NCBI GenBank assembly: GCA_023101885.1
Contig: JALPQD010000126.1
Span: forward strand, 178,904-242,903
DNA from: Typhlomys cinereus
Taxonomy: Eukaryota > Chordata > Mammalia > Rodentia > Platacanthomyidae
Direction: 5' to 3'
DNA length: 64,000 nt
The first letter of the stretch is position 1. Each line of letters begins with the position of its first letter. The position numbers and the translations under genes were made by a program. Shown piece after piece: positions 1 through 11,212 of the stretch. The notes under the pieces are model-generated. The model saw only the letters and a list, made by a program, of their open reading frames with translations. It was not told the origin of the DNA and did no database searches.

Positions 1-189
1 CTAGATTGCTTCTACCTCCTTTTTACTTCACTCTGGGATTTCCCAGGCTCCACCTTTCAGGACCAGAAACACAGGGTGCTGCCATTTCTGTCTGGCTTTT
101 TTTTTTTTTTTACATGGGATCTGGGATCTGAACTTAGGTCCTTCTACTTGTGAGACAGAGTCTTAATCCCTAAGCAATCTCTCTAGCCC
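1..189 (-). repeat. B2-superfamily SINE, older subfamily, cut by window edge
   Basis: Reverse copy: the tRNA-like head (gctagagagattgctt-type, here diverged) ends at 189, the body continues to base 1. The CA tail is beyond the window. A T run interrupts the body near 98-111. Confidence 0.85.
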
Positions 190-423
190 CTGAAGTGTAA
201 TTCTTACAACTTCTTTTGTCACTTTTATGCTAGCATTAAATCAGAAATTAAGTCAATTTTAATAAATAAAAATACTGATACCCTTTTTAAAAAATATGTG
301 TCCAGTAAGTGATGGTTTTTCAGGATAGCAGGAGTGGCGATATTAGGTTTAGCAGTTTCGAGCTGCCGTCTGCAAACCCTGATGTGCCTGTGACTCTTGT
401 TAAAATCGAGACTGGGGGAGTGG

Positions 424-656
424 GGGTTAAAGAGATGGCTCAGGGGTTAAGGCTCTGCCTCAAAAATAGGACTTGAGTTTGGGTCCCAGATTCCATGTAA
501 AAAAATGCTGCCTGGCAGCTTGTACCTCCCGCCCGGAAGGTGGAGTCTGGGGATCTCCAGAGCAAAAGCTAAGAGGAGGTAGAACAATCCAGGATGATAC
601 CCGAAATCACTCTTGGGCCTTCATGGGCATACACAGTGCTGACTGAGACGCGCGCG

Positions 657-708
<52 letters not shown>

Positions 709-727
709 CAAATAAATTAATAAATAC
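424..727 (+). repeat. B2-superfamily SINE, older subfamily
   Basis: Head agagatggctcaggggttaa, body with aggaggtagaacaatccagg, then a (CG)n(CA)n tail at about 648-705 and aataaattaataaa. Diverged, with an internal gap in the tRNA-like part. Confidence 0.85.
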
Positions 728-2837
728 TTAAAAAATCTAGACTGGAATAGGGCCTCAGATTCACTGTAGCTTTTGGTGAGAGTCCCAATTGTATACATGC
801 CACTTGTCCCTCATCACATTTGAAATAGGCAATGAATCTTTTCTGTATCCCTAGGCAGATGACTTCTGTGTGGTAGGATTTAGAACATGTAAAAGGGCAA
901 GAAGAGGCTCTTTGAGGCTACTGCTAGCATAGATGTCTGACCTGACTTTGAGAGCTGACAGTTTGGGGCATCTAGGGCCAGAAGGAAGAAAAAATGATGA
1001 CACCATGGATGTTGATAGAAAAGCACAACGCACCTAACTAATTATTGGCATAGTTATTTGATGTTTAAATGCTGTGTAATCATTGTTTTGATTCAGCTAT
1101 TCATACTCAGGGCAGTAGGGGGCACTAGTGGGTAAAGAAAAGTCTCATAAAGTGTCCTTGTATTTGCATTCTGTTGTCTGAAGCAGCTTTTCCATGTGTC
1201 GCTGCAGGTCATTTGACTGTTGAATATACACATCCAGTCCTCAGGTGCACATTACTACATTTCATTTGTTTCACAACATTTACTTCTGTTTAGATATGGG
1301 CTGGGGATAGTGAGTGACTTGGCAATTATAAACCAAATATCACCTTTGTATTTAGGAGAGAGTCCCCAAATCACAGTTCTGCAAGGAGACAAATTGTTAC
1401 TAGGATGTGTACATGGTTCAGAGTTACTCTTTAGTTAAGGTCCAGGAACCTCTAGATTTTGAACACCTTGGGCAATTGTGAAACGTTCAGAAGTTCTCAT
1501 GTGGTTATCAGTACATTTGTAGTAAGTACATTACAGTGTAGTAAGCATACAGTGGACTGCATGCTGGAGTTACCTGGGAAGTTTTTTAAAGCCTTCATGT
1601 TCACTCTGGACCCTAGACAATGGCATCAGACTCTTAAACTGGGATCTACAGCTAGCCCAGAGAACTGCTAACAGAGAAAACACCAGCAGGGGGCATCAGA
1701 AGACTTTATAAAGAACTAGCTCTGACCTTTGAAGTCAGCGGAAATTGAAAGGGCCTCTCCAGCAGGAAAGAAAACTTCTTACAAAAGCAATGGAGGAGAA
1801 TTCAGTGTATCAAGACCTTGAACGTATCCTTAAGACAGATACCAAAATTCTCTTTATCTGCCAACTTAGCTGTAAAAGGTATGATTCATACCAACTTCAG
1901 ATTGTTGTGTAGATTAAATCTGTCCCTATCCAAAGTTTACAGCAGGGGTTGTCACTAAGTATGTAGATGGGACATATGACCCATTATTAAGATTCAGCTG
2001 GCCTCTCGTAGGAGCCTGCCAAGGTTATCTTATGATAGTGCTCAATTTTGGAGCTCTCTAAAAGTGTTTTTCTTCTTCTTCTTTTAAAACTTAGTAGTTG
2101 ATCTGGAACAGGGAGGGAAGGTTCCAGGATGCTGCCCAGGATTTGGCTTGGGAAATCAAAGGATTGCTAAACAGATGTGTTCACTGAGGTAAAAAAAAAA
2201 AAAAAAAAAAAAGAAAAGAAAAAAAAAAACATGGAAGAAGGCTGACTTTGAAGAACTGGTAGTTTGATTTCAAACAGATTTGATTTACTGAAAATAGCAT
2301 CTGTGGACATTGAGACATGGTTGGTAATGAGTTGGTGAGAACCCAAGGGTGTGGAGTTTTTCAGAGGGAGATGAGAGCTGGGGACTGCTAACTGAGGCCT
2401 CTGGCGCCAGAAGGCAGTCTGGAGAAAGCTAGTCTGAGTCACTTCCTTCCGGAAGGGCAAAGCTGTGACCTGCACTCAGCTCACCACACAGAGGAACCTG
2501 AGCGAAGGCATGCTTAACTGTAAGTCATGATTACTTCACACATTCTTTGTGGCTAGATTTGATGCTTGCTTGAGTTGCTTGTTTTCCTGAAACTATTTTC
2601 CTACCATGTCACTAGTATGTTCCTAGTGCAGACTGAGGGGAGAATTGCAATACTAATGGAGAAGAAAAATCCTCCTCGAAGTAAAGGAGCACTTTTTTTC
2701 CATTTTCATGTGTATGTATGTGGTGCGTGTGTATGAATATGTATTCATATGTATACATGTATGTGGGGGGGAGTCCAAGATTGATAATGGAAATCATCCT
2801 TGATCACTCGTCTACCTTCTTATATTTTTAATTTTTA
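728..2837. other. Intron 1 sequence without recognised gene
   Basis: Apart from the MER5-like remnant and A-rich runs at about 2191-2230, I recognise nothing here. Open frames are short and lack codon-like character. Confidence 0.6.
1548..1665 (-). mobile_element. Possible MER5-like hAT remnant
   Basis: The order tggactgcatgctggagttacctgggaagtt followed by a C-rich centre and actcttaaactg is reminiscent of MER5-type non-autonomous hAT-Charlie elements, but is heavily diverged. Confidence 0.35.
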
Positions 2838-2990
2838 AAATCTTTTATTCATTGATTATGTAAGTGTGTGTGTATCAGAAGGCACTGTATCCCTGTGGAG
2901 GACCAAGGGTGACTTCGGGAATCATCCTAGATTACTTCTACCTCCTCCTTGCTTCGCTCTGGGATTTTCCAGACTCCGTCCTACCTTCTT
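2838..2990 (-). repeat. Partial B2-superfamily SINE, 3' half
   Basis: Contains the reverse signature ctgtggaggaccaagggtga and ttctacctcctccttgcttc, then breaks off before the tRNA-like head. Confidence 0.8.
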
Positions 2991-3189
2991 GTTTTTGAGA
3001 CCAGGTCTCTAGTCAAACCCAGAGCTCACCAGTAGAGTTAACCATAGGCTTTGAGGATCTCTAGTCTCTCTTTTCCAAGGCTGGAATTAAAGGTAGGCAA
3101 CTATTGTCCATCTGGCATTTTCTGTGGGTTCTGGGGATGTGAACTCTGGTCCTCTTGCTTATATAGTAAGAGCTTTAACCTGGAGCACT

Positions 3190-3397
3190 AATACACACAC
3201 ACACATACACGCACACACACACGCACACACACACACGCAGGTGGAATATACAGGTACCACAGTGCCGTGTGGAGGCCAGAGGACAACTTTCAGAGTTTGG
3301 TCTTTCCTTCTATACATGGGCTTCTAGGAATCAAACTCAGGTTGATAGGTTTGCAGGTAGGTGTCTTTACCTGCTGACTCATCTTGCCTGCTCTGGA
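3190..3397 (-). repeat. CA microsatellite and B3-like SINE
   Basis: A (CA)n run at 3192-3238 is followed by ggaggccagaggacaacttt and caaactcaggttgataggtt, the reverse body of a B3-like element, ending at its head near 3397. Confidence 0.7.
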
Positions 3398-4315
3398 AAA
3401 GCAATCTTAATTCTTACACTTCAGTGTTATTTTCAGTGCCAGATATTTTGAAGGACTACTATGTTTCAAAGATCTTTTTTCCTCTTACAATTTAAGCATC
3501 TCTGTGGGAATTCTTTAGAAAATTATAGCGAATATATTTTGACTCACATATACCCATTTTTATATGTAGTATTGCCCCTTACTCTCTTTTTATCTTCCAA
3601 AGAAGTTGAATGGTAGAACGCTAAGAAGAAAAAAAAAAGTTCACAGTTCTGGATACAGTCTGCCAACACCAGCTCAAGTTTTGGTTGTTGTGTTTTGCTT
3701 ATTGGCTAAGTGACCTTGATGGGATTTTCTAAATTTTTAGGAGACTCTGATTACATTACTGTGGGGATGGTCCTTTGCCCTTTCATATCTCACAGGCTGT
3801 TGAAAGGTTCAAATGAGTTAATATGCAAAGTGCTATATGAATTGAAGGTGCTTTCCTTCTTTCTTGTATCACATAACTCACTGAAGGGATTTATGGTTGC
3901 AGGTTAGCATTATGGACCCACAGCTGTAAAAAGCTCAAACTTGGATGAATTCATGGTTTATTTGCAGCTCAATTCTGCTTGAGACACTGTAGTACTCTTT
4001 TATGTGCATCTAAAATGCAAATAGCTTGCCTGTCCCAATTAGCAGTAAAGAAGAAAGAAATAGATGAATGGTGCCTTGGAAAAATGGGAAAATCAGAAAC
4101 AAAGTGGAGGAGAAAATTAAATATTTTACAGATGTTTATGAACACCAGACTTATTTCATACTTGCAGACTATTAAGACATAGAGATTTAGTTTATAATCT
4201 ATATGTATGTGTGGTCCATATCCATATTCTTTATGGGTTAGACTGGAACTTCTTAGAGGCAGAGAAACGAACTTTAACATTGTATTATGTGTTTAAAATT
4301 ACTGAAAGTACCATG
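3398..4315. other. Intron 1 sequence, nothing recognised
   Basis: AT-rich sequence. Overlapping open frames of about 65-100 codons on both strands near 3970-4280 have no recognisable motif. Confidence 0.6.
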
Positions 4316-4510
4316 AGATGTAGCTCAGGTGGTAGGGTGTTTACTTAGTATCCACAGAGCCCTGGGTTTAGTCCCCATGACCTCATGAACCAAGCGTGGT
4401 GGTACGTAACACCTGTAAATCTCAGCATTTGGGAGGCAGAGGCAGGAGAATCAGAAGTTCATGGTCACTTTTGGCTACTGAGGGACCAGAGACTGTCACA
4501 AGAAAAGGAT
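4316..4510 (+). repeat. B4 (ID-B1) SINE
   Basis: An ID-like half (gatgtagctcaggtggtagg, then gccctgggtttagtcccc) is joined to a B1-like half (agcgtggtggtacgtaacac, gggaggcagaggcaggagaa). Confidence 0.8.
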
Positions 4511-4519
4511 TGCATGTAA

Positions 4520-4815
4520 CTAGTTGTTTAAGCAAGGGATTGACAGCCACAGTAGTGTTCCTATGCTTAAGGGGAACACAGGAAAGTGTTCAGGAAAATG
4601 CCACTGGGTCCTTGTACGTCATCGGAGAGGAGGGCCCAGAGGAGAGACTGGCATCTCATTAAAGGATTCTCCGGGGATTGGGGGGGAGGCACTGGGGGAT
4701 GGGGAGGGAGGGGTGAGGGGAGGGGGAGCAGGGGGGTTGGGGGGAGGAGGAGGGAGGGAGGGAACCGGTGTACCTACTAAGTTTGTATGAGCGGAAATAA
4801 TAATAAAAAATGTTT
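4520..4815 (+). mobile_element. LINE-1 3' UTR fragment with G-rich tract
   Basis: It matches the reverse complement of the insertion at 63323-63862 across the final part: cagtagtgttcctatgctta, aggaggacccagaggagag-type sequence, a G tract at about 4680-4765, then gtttgtatgagcgg and an A-rich tail. G-rich tracts are typical of LINE-1 3' UTRs. Confidence 0.85.
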
Positions 4816-4865
4816 TAAAAAAAAGAAATTTCTATTGCAAATACCTTTCAAAGAGTTTAAAGTTG

Positions 4866-5083
4866 GCTGGAGAGATGGCTCAGAGGTTAAGACTTTGCCT
4901 TGCAAGCAGAAGGTTCTGAGTTTGGATCCCAGGTCCCAGGAAAAATCTCCCAAGCAGAAAGGGGCAACCTGCACTTCAAGTCCTGAGAATGAAGCAAAAA
5001 GGAGATGGAAGTAATCCAGGATGAGTCCCCAAATCACCCTTGGTCCTCCACAGGGACACATATTGCCCTCTGATACACACACA

Positions 5084-5119
<36 letters not shown>

Positions 5120-5145
5120 AAATAAATAAATAAATAAATAAATAA
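4866..5145 (+). repeat. B2-superfamily SINE, older subfamily, full length with TSD
   Basis: Complete from gctggagagatggctcagag through a CA tract (5083-5115) to (AAAT)n. AGTTTAAAGTTG flanks it at 4854-4865 and 5146-5157 as a target-site duplication. Confidence 0.93.
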
Positions 5146-5157
5146 AGTTTAAAGTTG

Positions 5158-6056
5158 ACCTTATAATATGACAGGAAAATGTCAAAAAATTTTAAGATAC
5201 AGCAGTTGAATTTGGCACAGTTTCTTTTCCACAATAACGCTTAAGTGGAATTTTGCTATTTATGCAATATAAAATTTATTTTTTAAAACTCTATTTAAAG
5301 ATATATTCTAAAGATATGGTTTAGAACCTGAAGGATTACCTTTACTATTGCTGAGGGTTTTTTTTCTAATCTTTGCTTAGTTTCATGCCAGATTGGTTAG
5401 AAATTTTCAACAGCGCCCATTTTTTAGCTCAGTAGTTTTTTTACTCCAAGACTTGAAGAAACAAGTTTAGAGCGGACCATGGAGTGTTTTAATACATTAA
5501 AAGCGTCTAACTTTGAATATTAAGCTTTATTTTCATGGTATATTAAGTGAGTTTTGTTTTACAAGACATTTTAAGTACAGTCACCCCTTGTTTACAGATT
5601 TCTTTGAGAACCCTTGAAGCGATGCAGTATGTTTTATTCATAGCCCATTCTAGTTCCCACTTAAGGATTTTTTTTTACTTTGGTTCTGTGAAGATGAAGA
5701 GTCCTTGGTGAGCAGTGCAGAGAGAGTCCCAAACACGTGTTCCTTATCTCATTTGGCAGGATGATCCAGTAGATTGTATTTCAGATATGTCTGTCTGTTT
5801 CCTTGAAGTCTTTTCATGAAAATTGCAAGGTTATTCCCCACTCCCCGGTAAAATAACAGCTGTTTTCCTTTGTACTGGTCAAAATGAATCTCCTTTCATA
5901 GTGGAGGAATTGGTTCATGTGCTGTATTATGACATAGGTTGGATTGTTAGGCAAGCAAGAAGTGCTATTCAACTCTGACAAGTCTCTTAAATTACATCAC
6001 TTGACAAATCCTGACAGTGAGCCTATTTGTGAATCACACTATTCAGGAGCTCTGTC
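5158..6056. other. Intron 1 sequence, nothing recognised
   Basis: Unique-looking, AT-rich sequence with no repeat or gene that I can identify. Confidence 0.6.
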
Positions 6057-6072
6057 AAGATAGATGTGACCA

Positions 6073-6365
6073 GGGCTGGTGAGGTGGCTCAGGGGTTAAG
6101 CCTCCGCTTTGCAGGTGGAAGGTCCCCAGTTCGGATCAGATCCCACGTATAGACGCCAGGCGGAAGCGGGGGCAGCCTGCGCTTCTGGTCCTGGTAGGGC
6201 GGAGCCTGTGAATCCCGGGGCAGAAGGAGGTGGAGGCGTCCATGGTGGTTCGCGAATTCGTCCGTGGTTCTACACACACACAGACACGCACATACACAGA
6301 CGCGCGCGAGCGAGCACATACACACACACATGTACACAGTTGAATAGATAATAATAATAATAAAA
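6073..6365 (+). repeat. Young GC-rich B2-type SINE, sense
   Basis: Full length: head gggctggtgaggtggctcag, CpG-rich body with agcctgtgaatcccggggca and ggcgtccatggtggttcgcg, CA tail and (AAT)n. AAGATAGATGTGACCA flanks it at 6057-6072 and 6366-6381. Confidence 0.95.
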
Positions 6366-6381
6366 AAGATAGATGTGACCA

Positions 6382-7240
6382 AATATTTATTTTTCTTGTT
6401 TTTATGCCTTATTTTTACAGAGATTTTCACTAATTGAATTGAGTCTTAGGCATGATATTTTTTCAGAAATGCAGTTTTCCTTAAAAGTCCATGGCGGTTC
6501 TTTTTGACCTTCAGAGTTATGTACAGATGGTTCTCTATGTAGGAAACAAAACAAAAAAATAATGTTTCATTATTTGAAAACAAAGGTGCATTTGAAAAGA
6601 AAGGCTTGAAGTAAATAAGCATCCCCCTGCAAGTTTTCCTTCTTAGGTTCCCTTAGTTCAGAAAAAGCTTAGTGGGTCTTAGGATGCCATTTCAAAATAA
6701 AGAGGAAAAACAAACCTCTTTTGGAGTTTTAGGCATGCAACAGTTTCTGTCTGGGTGAGGACGTTCCAAATAAATGCATACATAGCATGTATGTTCCAAG
6801 TCTGAGACACCAGAACAGTCGAACTGGGGACTCAGAAGCTGCCTAAAGGAAACATTATCTCACTCTTTCGCCCCAAGGTTGCTTTCCTGTTTATCACACG
6901 TTTCATTTTTCTACATCATTCTGATAGCATTTGATATCCATTTAAAAATGAGTAAAAGTACCCATTTAAAAAAGAGTAAAAAAATAAAACAATTGCAGAT
7001 GAAATATATTTTCTTCACTGGCCCAATTTTGTAGTGACTTTGGCGCTCTAAAGAGAAAAATAAAATTTAGTTTTCTATGAGAATAGGATGCTAATCTTTT
7101 TTTTTTTTTTTAAAGCCCTTTTTTGGTGCTTATGATTGTTTATAGTAAAGAAATACTAGGGAATATCAGTAACTTTGGAACAGAATTACAGAACTGCAAG
7201 TTCTATATTTGCTATAGCTAGAAGATAGTCGTCTTTCCCT
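6382..7240. other. Intron 1 sequence, nothing recognised
   Basis: AT-rich; a T run lies at about 7098-7112. No repeat family identified. Confidence 0.55.
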
Positions 7241-7315
7241 TCCTTCCTTCCTTCCCTCCCTTCCTTCTTCCCTCTCACTTTCTCCCTTTCTTCCTCTCTC
7301 TCTCTGTCTTCTTGG
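7234..7315. repeat. CCTT/CT-rich simple repeat
   Basis: A pyrimidine run of ccttccttcc units passing into ctctctctct, directly before a B1 copy. Confidence 0.85.
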
Positions 7316-7422
7316 ATAGCCTTTGTAACTCAGAATAATCATGCTGTTTTGGAACTGATTATAATTCTTCTGCCTCAAACTCTCAAGTGCTGTGATTGCA
7401 GCTGTCAGCTATCACACCTTTA
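7310..7422 (-). repeat. Diverged B1 SINE
   Basis: Reverse B1 pattern: tagcctttgtaactcagaat, ttctgcctcaaactctcaag, tgctgtgattgcag. Confidence 0.65.
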
Positions 7423-7432
7423 AATTACTGGT

Positions 7433-7545
7433 TTTATCAGTGTTGTGGTGCATGCCTGGATTCCCAGCACTGAGAAACTGAAACAGGAGGGAGGATCTGA
7501 GTTCAAAGCTGGCCTGGGTTGTATAGTAAGTTCAAGTGCTCTCAA
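7433..7545 (+). repeat. B1 SINE
   Basis: Reads gtgttgtggtgcatgcctgg, ttcccagcactgagaaactg, gagttcaaagctggcctggg, as in B1 from head to tail. Confidence 0.8.
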
Positions 7546-7952
7546 ATTTGTATATCCAAATGAGTGCCTGTCAAAACAGCCATTTTTAAAATGTATATTT
7601 AATTATTGATTTTCCCCCAAATAGTATCACTATTTTTTAATCTTTACCCAAAAATAATTTATCCAAAAATATCAGAGCATTTTTGTCTCTTTGATTTTGT
7701 AATTATTTTCAACTTTGTGGGAAATTATTTAAAATATCTTCAGAAACTAGCTATTTTGTTCTTTGATTATTATAAAATCAGTCAATATTCACTGCAAAAA
7801 TTTTCAGGAAATGTGGGTAATACTAAAGACTTACCTGTAATGTCACTGTGCATAGTCACTGCTAACATCTTTCCAGAATCTTTTCTGAGCATATTTACAT
7901 ATACTTTGGGTGTCACCTCTTAAAAAACCACAAATCTCTCCCCACCCGAGCC
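7546..7952. other. Intron 1 sequence, nothing recognised
   Basis: AT-rich. An open frame of 105 codons at 7606-7923 has a Phe/Leu/Ile-rich composition expected from AT-rich non-coding DNA and no motif. Confidence 0.55.
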
Positions 7953-8280
7953 ATTTTATCTTCCCCTTCCTTCTTCCCTCCTTTCTCCTCCCCTTCCCTT
8001 TTTTCCCTCTCCCCTCTTCCTCTACCCTCTTCTCCTTTCTTTCCTTCCTCTCTCTTTTTCTTTCTTCTCTTCTCCCCTCTCACCTCCCTCTTTCCCTTCT
8101 TTCTCTTCCTTCCATTTCTTCCCTCTTCTCCTTTCCTCCCTTCCTCTCTTTTTCTTTCTTCTCCCCTCCCGCCTCCCTCCTTCCCTACTTTCTTTTCCTT
8201 CCATTCTTTCTCTCTACTCTCTTCCCTTACCCTGCAGTTCTTTCCTTTCCTTTTCCTTTTTTTGGTTCTTTTCTTTTTTT
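7953..8280. repeat. Long polypyrimidine (C/T) tract
   Basis: About 330 bases of almost pure C and T on the + strand with scattered single purines, built of irregular cttcc, ccctc and tttct units. Strand asymmetry of this length can form triplex (H-DNA) structures; that is inference. Confidence 0.9.
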
Positions 8281-8574
8281 CGCACAGCACTGAGAAGAAA
8301 CCTCTTGCACTAGACAAGAGTCCTACCCTGACTACTGCCTCAAGGCTTAAAACATGCCATTTACTAACATGCTTTCTTGTTTTTATTTATAACGAGACTG
8401 GCTCTCTTCTGGGCTTAAAATTTGATCTGAAGGTATGTGGAAGTGGAGATCATGATGACATATTAAAAGTAAATTTTGTTAATATGCTATGCACATCATT
8501 GCAGTAAATACTGGTTGCATGTGATTTATCGAGGTTACTTTAAAGAGAAAATATGTATTTAAAATTTATTACAT

Positions 8575-8755
8575 TTATTTGTCACATGTATGCACATGTA
8601 TGCACACATGTGCACATATTTGTGTGGTGGTCAGAGGACACCTTTTTGAGGTTGATTCTTCTCTCTTTCCACCATGTAGATTCCTCGGATCAAACTCAGG
8701 CCATCATATTTGCTAGTCAGTGCCTTTACCCAGTGATCTATCTCATTAGCCCCAA
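8575..8755 (-). repeat. B3-like SINE
   Basis: Reverse copy: gtgtggtggtcagaggacac, ttgattcttctctctttcca, atcaaactcaggccatcata, head near 8755. Confidence 0.75.
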
Positions 8756-8783
8756 AATAATGCATTTTAAAAATTTCTATACA

Positions 8784-8935
8784 GGCTGGAGAGATGACTC
8801 AGGGGTTAAGATTCTGCCTCTCAAGCTGAAGGACCTGAGTTTGGATCCCAGCAGAACACCAGCAGAAATGGTGGTAGCTTGGCATTTTTACATGGGATCT
8901 GGGATTTGCTTATGCCCTTTTCAAGGGCAAATTAT
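8784..8935 (+). repeat. Partial B2-superfamily SINE
   Basis: Head ggctggagagatgactcagg and tRNA-like part are clear to about 8877, after which the body is broken and carries an inverted piece (acatgggatctgggattt). Confidence 0.75.
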
Positions 8936-8984
8936 TTTGATTATGAACACTATCCAACCTTAATATTTAAAAAGAACTTTATTG

Positions 8985-9172
8985 AGAATGGTTTGATTTT
9001 TTTGTGTGTGTGTGTGTTCGTATGCAAGTTTGGCTTTGTACATGGCATGGTGCACACAGAGGTCAGAGGATGGCTTTGAGTTGTTCTCTCTTTCTACCTT
9101 GTGGGCTCCAGGATTCAAACTCAAGCTGCTGGACTTACGTGGCAAGCACTTTTACTTGCTGAGTGTCTTGAT
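8985..9172 (-). repeat. B3-like SINE with TG tail
   Basis: TG run at 9004-9016, then cacagaggtcagaggatggc, ttctctctttctaccttgtg, gattcaaactcaagctgctg and the head near 9172. Confidence 0.75.
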
Positions 9173-9214
9173 AGCATGAGAATTTTTTTCATAACTCTCT
9201 AATTTCATATTTTA

Positions 9215-9432
9215 TTATTTGTTCATTTTGCTGAGTGCATGTGTGTATGTCTGTCTCAGAGGGCACTGTATGTCCCTGTGGAGGACCAAGGGTGACTTTG
9301 GGAATCATCCAGGCTTGCTTCTACTTCCTTTTTGCTTCAATCTAGAATTTCCCAGACTCTGCCCACCAAGGCCAGAAATGTAGGCCACCACCATTTCTGC
9401 AAGGCATTTTTTTTATTATTTATTCAATTGTG

Positions 9433-9488
<56 letters not shown>

Positions 9489-9796
9489 GTAGAACATGGA
9501 TGAATTCAGGAACCACCATGGACCACCTCCTCCTTGTTTACTCTGCCCCGAGGATTCACAGGCTCCGCCCTACCAGGCCCAGAAACGCAGGCCACCCCCG
9601 CTTCCGCCTGGTGTCTATATGTGGGATCTAGGATCTGAACTCAGAACTTTCCGCCTGCAAGGCAGAGGCTTAACCCCTGAGCCACCTCTCCAGCCCCTTC
9701 TGCAAGGCATTCTTAAGTGGGACCTGGGATCTGAACTTAGGACCTTCTGCTTGCATATCAGACGAGTCTTAACCCCTGAGCCATCTCTTCAGCCCC
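9215..9796 (-). repeat. Older B2-type SINE split by a younger one
   Basis: Left part (9215-9408) holds gtggaggaccaagggtgact and ttctacttcctttttgcttc. Right part (9698-9796) resumes with gacctgggatctgaacttag and the head gagccatctcttcagcccc. The younger copy lies between. Confidence 0.92.
9409..9697 (-). repeat. Young GC-rich B2-type SINE, antisense, nested
   Basis: Full length with a long TG tail (9430-9488). TTCTGCAAGGCATT occurs at 9395-9408 and 9698-9711, an exact 14-base target-site duplication within the host SINE. Confidence 0.95.
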
Positions 9797-10064
9797 CTGA
9801 GAATGTTTTTAATATTGGTTAAGTGGGAATTGTTAAGTAGTCTCCTATATTTGCTCTACGTTGAGATCCTGTGTCTTCATGGATATAGCTGAAAAGATTG
9901 GGCAGCAGTGTTCCAAACTTCTGTGGTTTCTTTTGTTACTGTTTATTTACAGAGGCTGTTCGTAGTAACACTCATTCTTCACATCAGTCCTTTTGGGTGA
10001 CTTTGCTGTAAAAAAAGATATACTTCCCCTCTGATTACTATCTATTTTAAGAAAAAATTTGGGC

Positions 10065-10615
10065 CCTGGGGAAGATGTTCAGTGGATAGAGCACATGAAG
10101 CCCTGGGTTCACATAAACAGGGCATGGCAGCCCACACATCTCTCATCATAGCAGTAGGAGGTAAACACAAGAGCTTCAGAAGTTCAATGTCATCCTTGGT
10201 GTCATGGTTTGAAATTTGTCCTCCATAGTCTCAGGTGTTTGGCAAGGTCATGGCACCTTGAGAGGTGGAGCCTTACTGAAGGAAGGCAGTCACAAGGGGT
10301 GGGCCTTGAGGCAGATTAGCCCCACCCCACCTCCAGGAGAAGTCTGCCTTTGCAGCAAGCTGTTTGCAGCTCTCAGCCTCCAAGATGTCTGCAGTGACTT
10401 AGCCTCCTCCAGCTTTGGCCAGCCAGCCATGCTGCCTCTGCTTTGAAAGCCTGCATTTCCCCTCTGGAACCCTAAGTGGAATAAATCTCCCTTTCTCCCG
10501 TAAATTGCTTGACTTTGGGTGCTCTCTCACAACAATAGTTAAGAGTAACTGTTACACTTGGCTGTTTGATGAATTGGAGGCCAACTGGGTTACGTATGAC
10601 CCTGTTTCAAAAAAA
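10065..10615 (+). repeat. B4 (ID-B1) SINE split by an LTR
   Basis: Left part 10065-10199 carries the ID-like half and the start of the B1-like half. Right part 10562-10615 resumes with ggccaactgggttacgtatg and accctgtttcaaaa, the B1 end. Confidence 0.75.
10200..10556 (+). mobile_element. Solo MaLR-type LTR
   Basis: 357 bases from TGTCATGGTTTG to GTTACA, with the 5-base duplication CTTGG at 10195-10199 and 10557-10561. AATAAA at 10480 is the LTR polyadenylation signal. The 5-base duplication and TG..CA ends fit the ERVL/MaLR class. It shares layout with the LTR at 26531-26905. Confidence 0.9.
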
Positions 10616-10685
10616 ATATTCAGTTTGTGGAGAGAGAAGGTTAAGGCAATAGTTAGAGAGGGAATTAAGTTTAGAGTGGTGTGTC

Positions 10686-10785
10686 AGGGCCGGGGATGTA
10701 GCTCAACCAGTAAAAGCACTTAACTAGCATTCACAAGCCCCTCGATTTAATCCCTAGCACACTTACCCTCACCCTCTAAAGGAGG
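10686..10785 (+). repeat. ID SINE
   Basis: Reads ccggggatgtagctcaacca, agcacttaactagcattcac and tttaatccctagcacactta, the BC1-like ID pattern. Confidence 0.8.
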
Positions 10786-10893
10786 AGGATGTATTAGTTG
10801 TGGAAGGCATTTTCTTGAATGTAAATGATTCTCATAGTTTCTTTAATAGGTGGCCAATCACACTATTGCTTTCTTATGTTTTGGGCAATTTTC

Positions 10894-11194
10894 TTTTTTT
10901 TTTTTTTTTAAGATTTTTTTATTATTATTATTATTTATTCAACTGTGCGCATGTGCGTGTGTATGTGTGCGCATGTGTGTCTGTGTATGTGTAGAACCAC
11001 GGACGAATTCGCGAACCACCATGGACGCCTCCACCTCCTTCTGCCCCAGGATTCACAGGCTCCGCCCTACCAGGACCAGAAGCACAGGCCACCCCCGCTT
11101 CCGCCTGGCGTCTATACGTGGGATCTGGGAACCGAACTCAGGACCTTCCGCCTGCAAGGCGGAGGCTTAACCCCTGAGCCACCTCTCCAGCCCC
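10894..11194 (-). repeat. Young GC-rich B2-type SINE, antisense
   Basis: Full length. ATGTTTTGGGCAATTTTC (18 bases) is repeated at 10876-10893 and 11195-11212. The (AAT)n and CA/TG tail is on the left; the head ctctccagcccc is on the right. Confidence 0.95.
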
Positions 11195-11212
11195 ATGTTT
11201 TGGGCAATTTTC

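Noticed and set aside
7913..8317. Lys/Glu/Arg-rich (minus) and Phe/Leu/Ser/Pro-rich (plus) frames
   Set aside because: Both are translations of a polypyrimidine tract.
4316..10785. tRNA genes suggested by A- and B-box-like sequences in SINE heads
   Set aside because: The tRNA-like parts belong to ID, B2 and B3-type SINEs; no intact cloverleaf tRNA was recognised.
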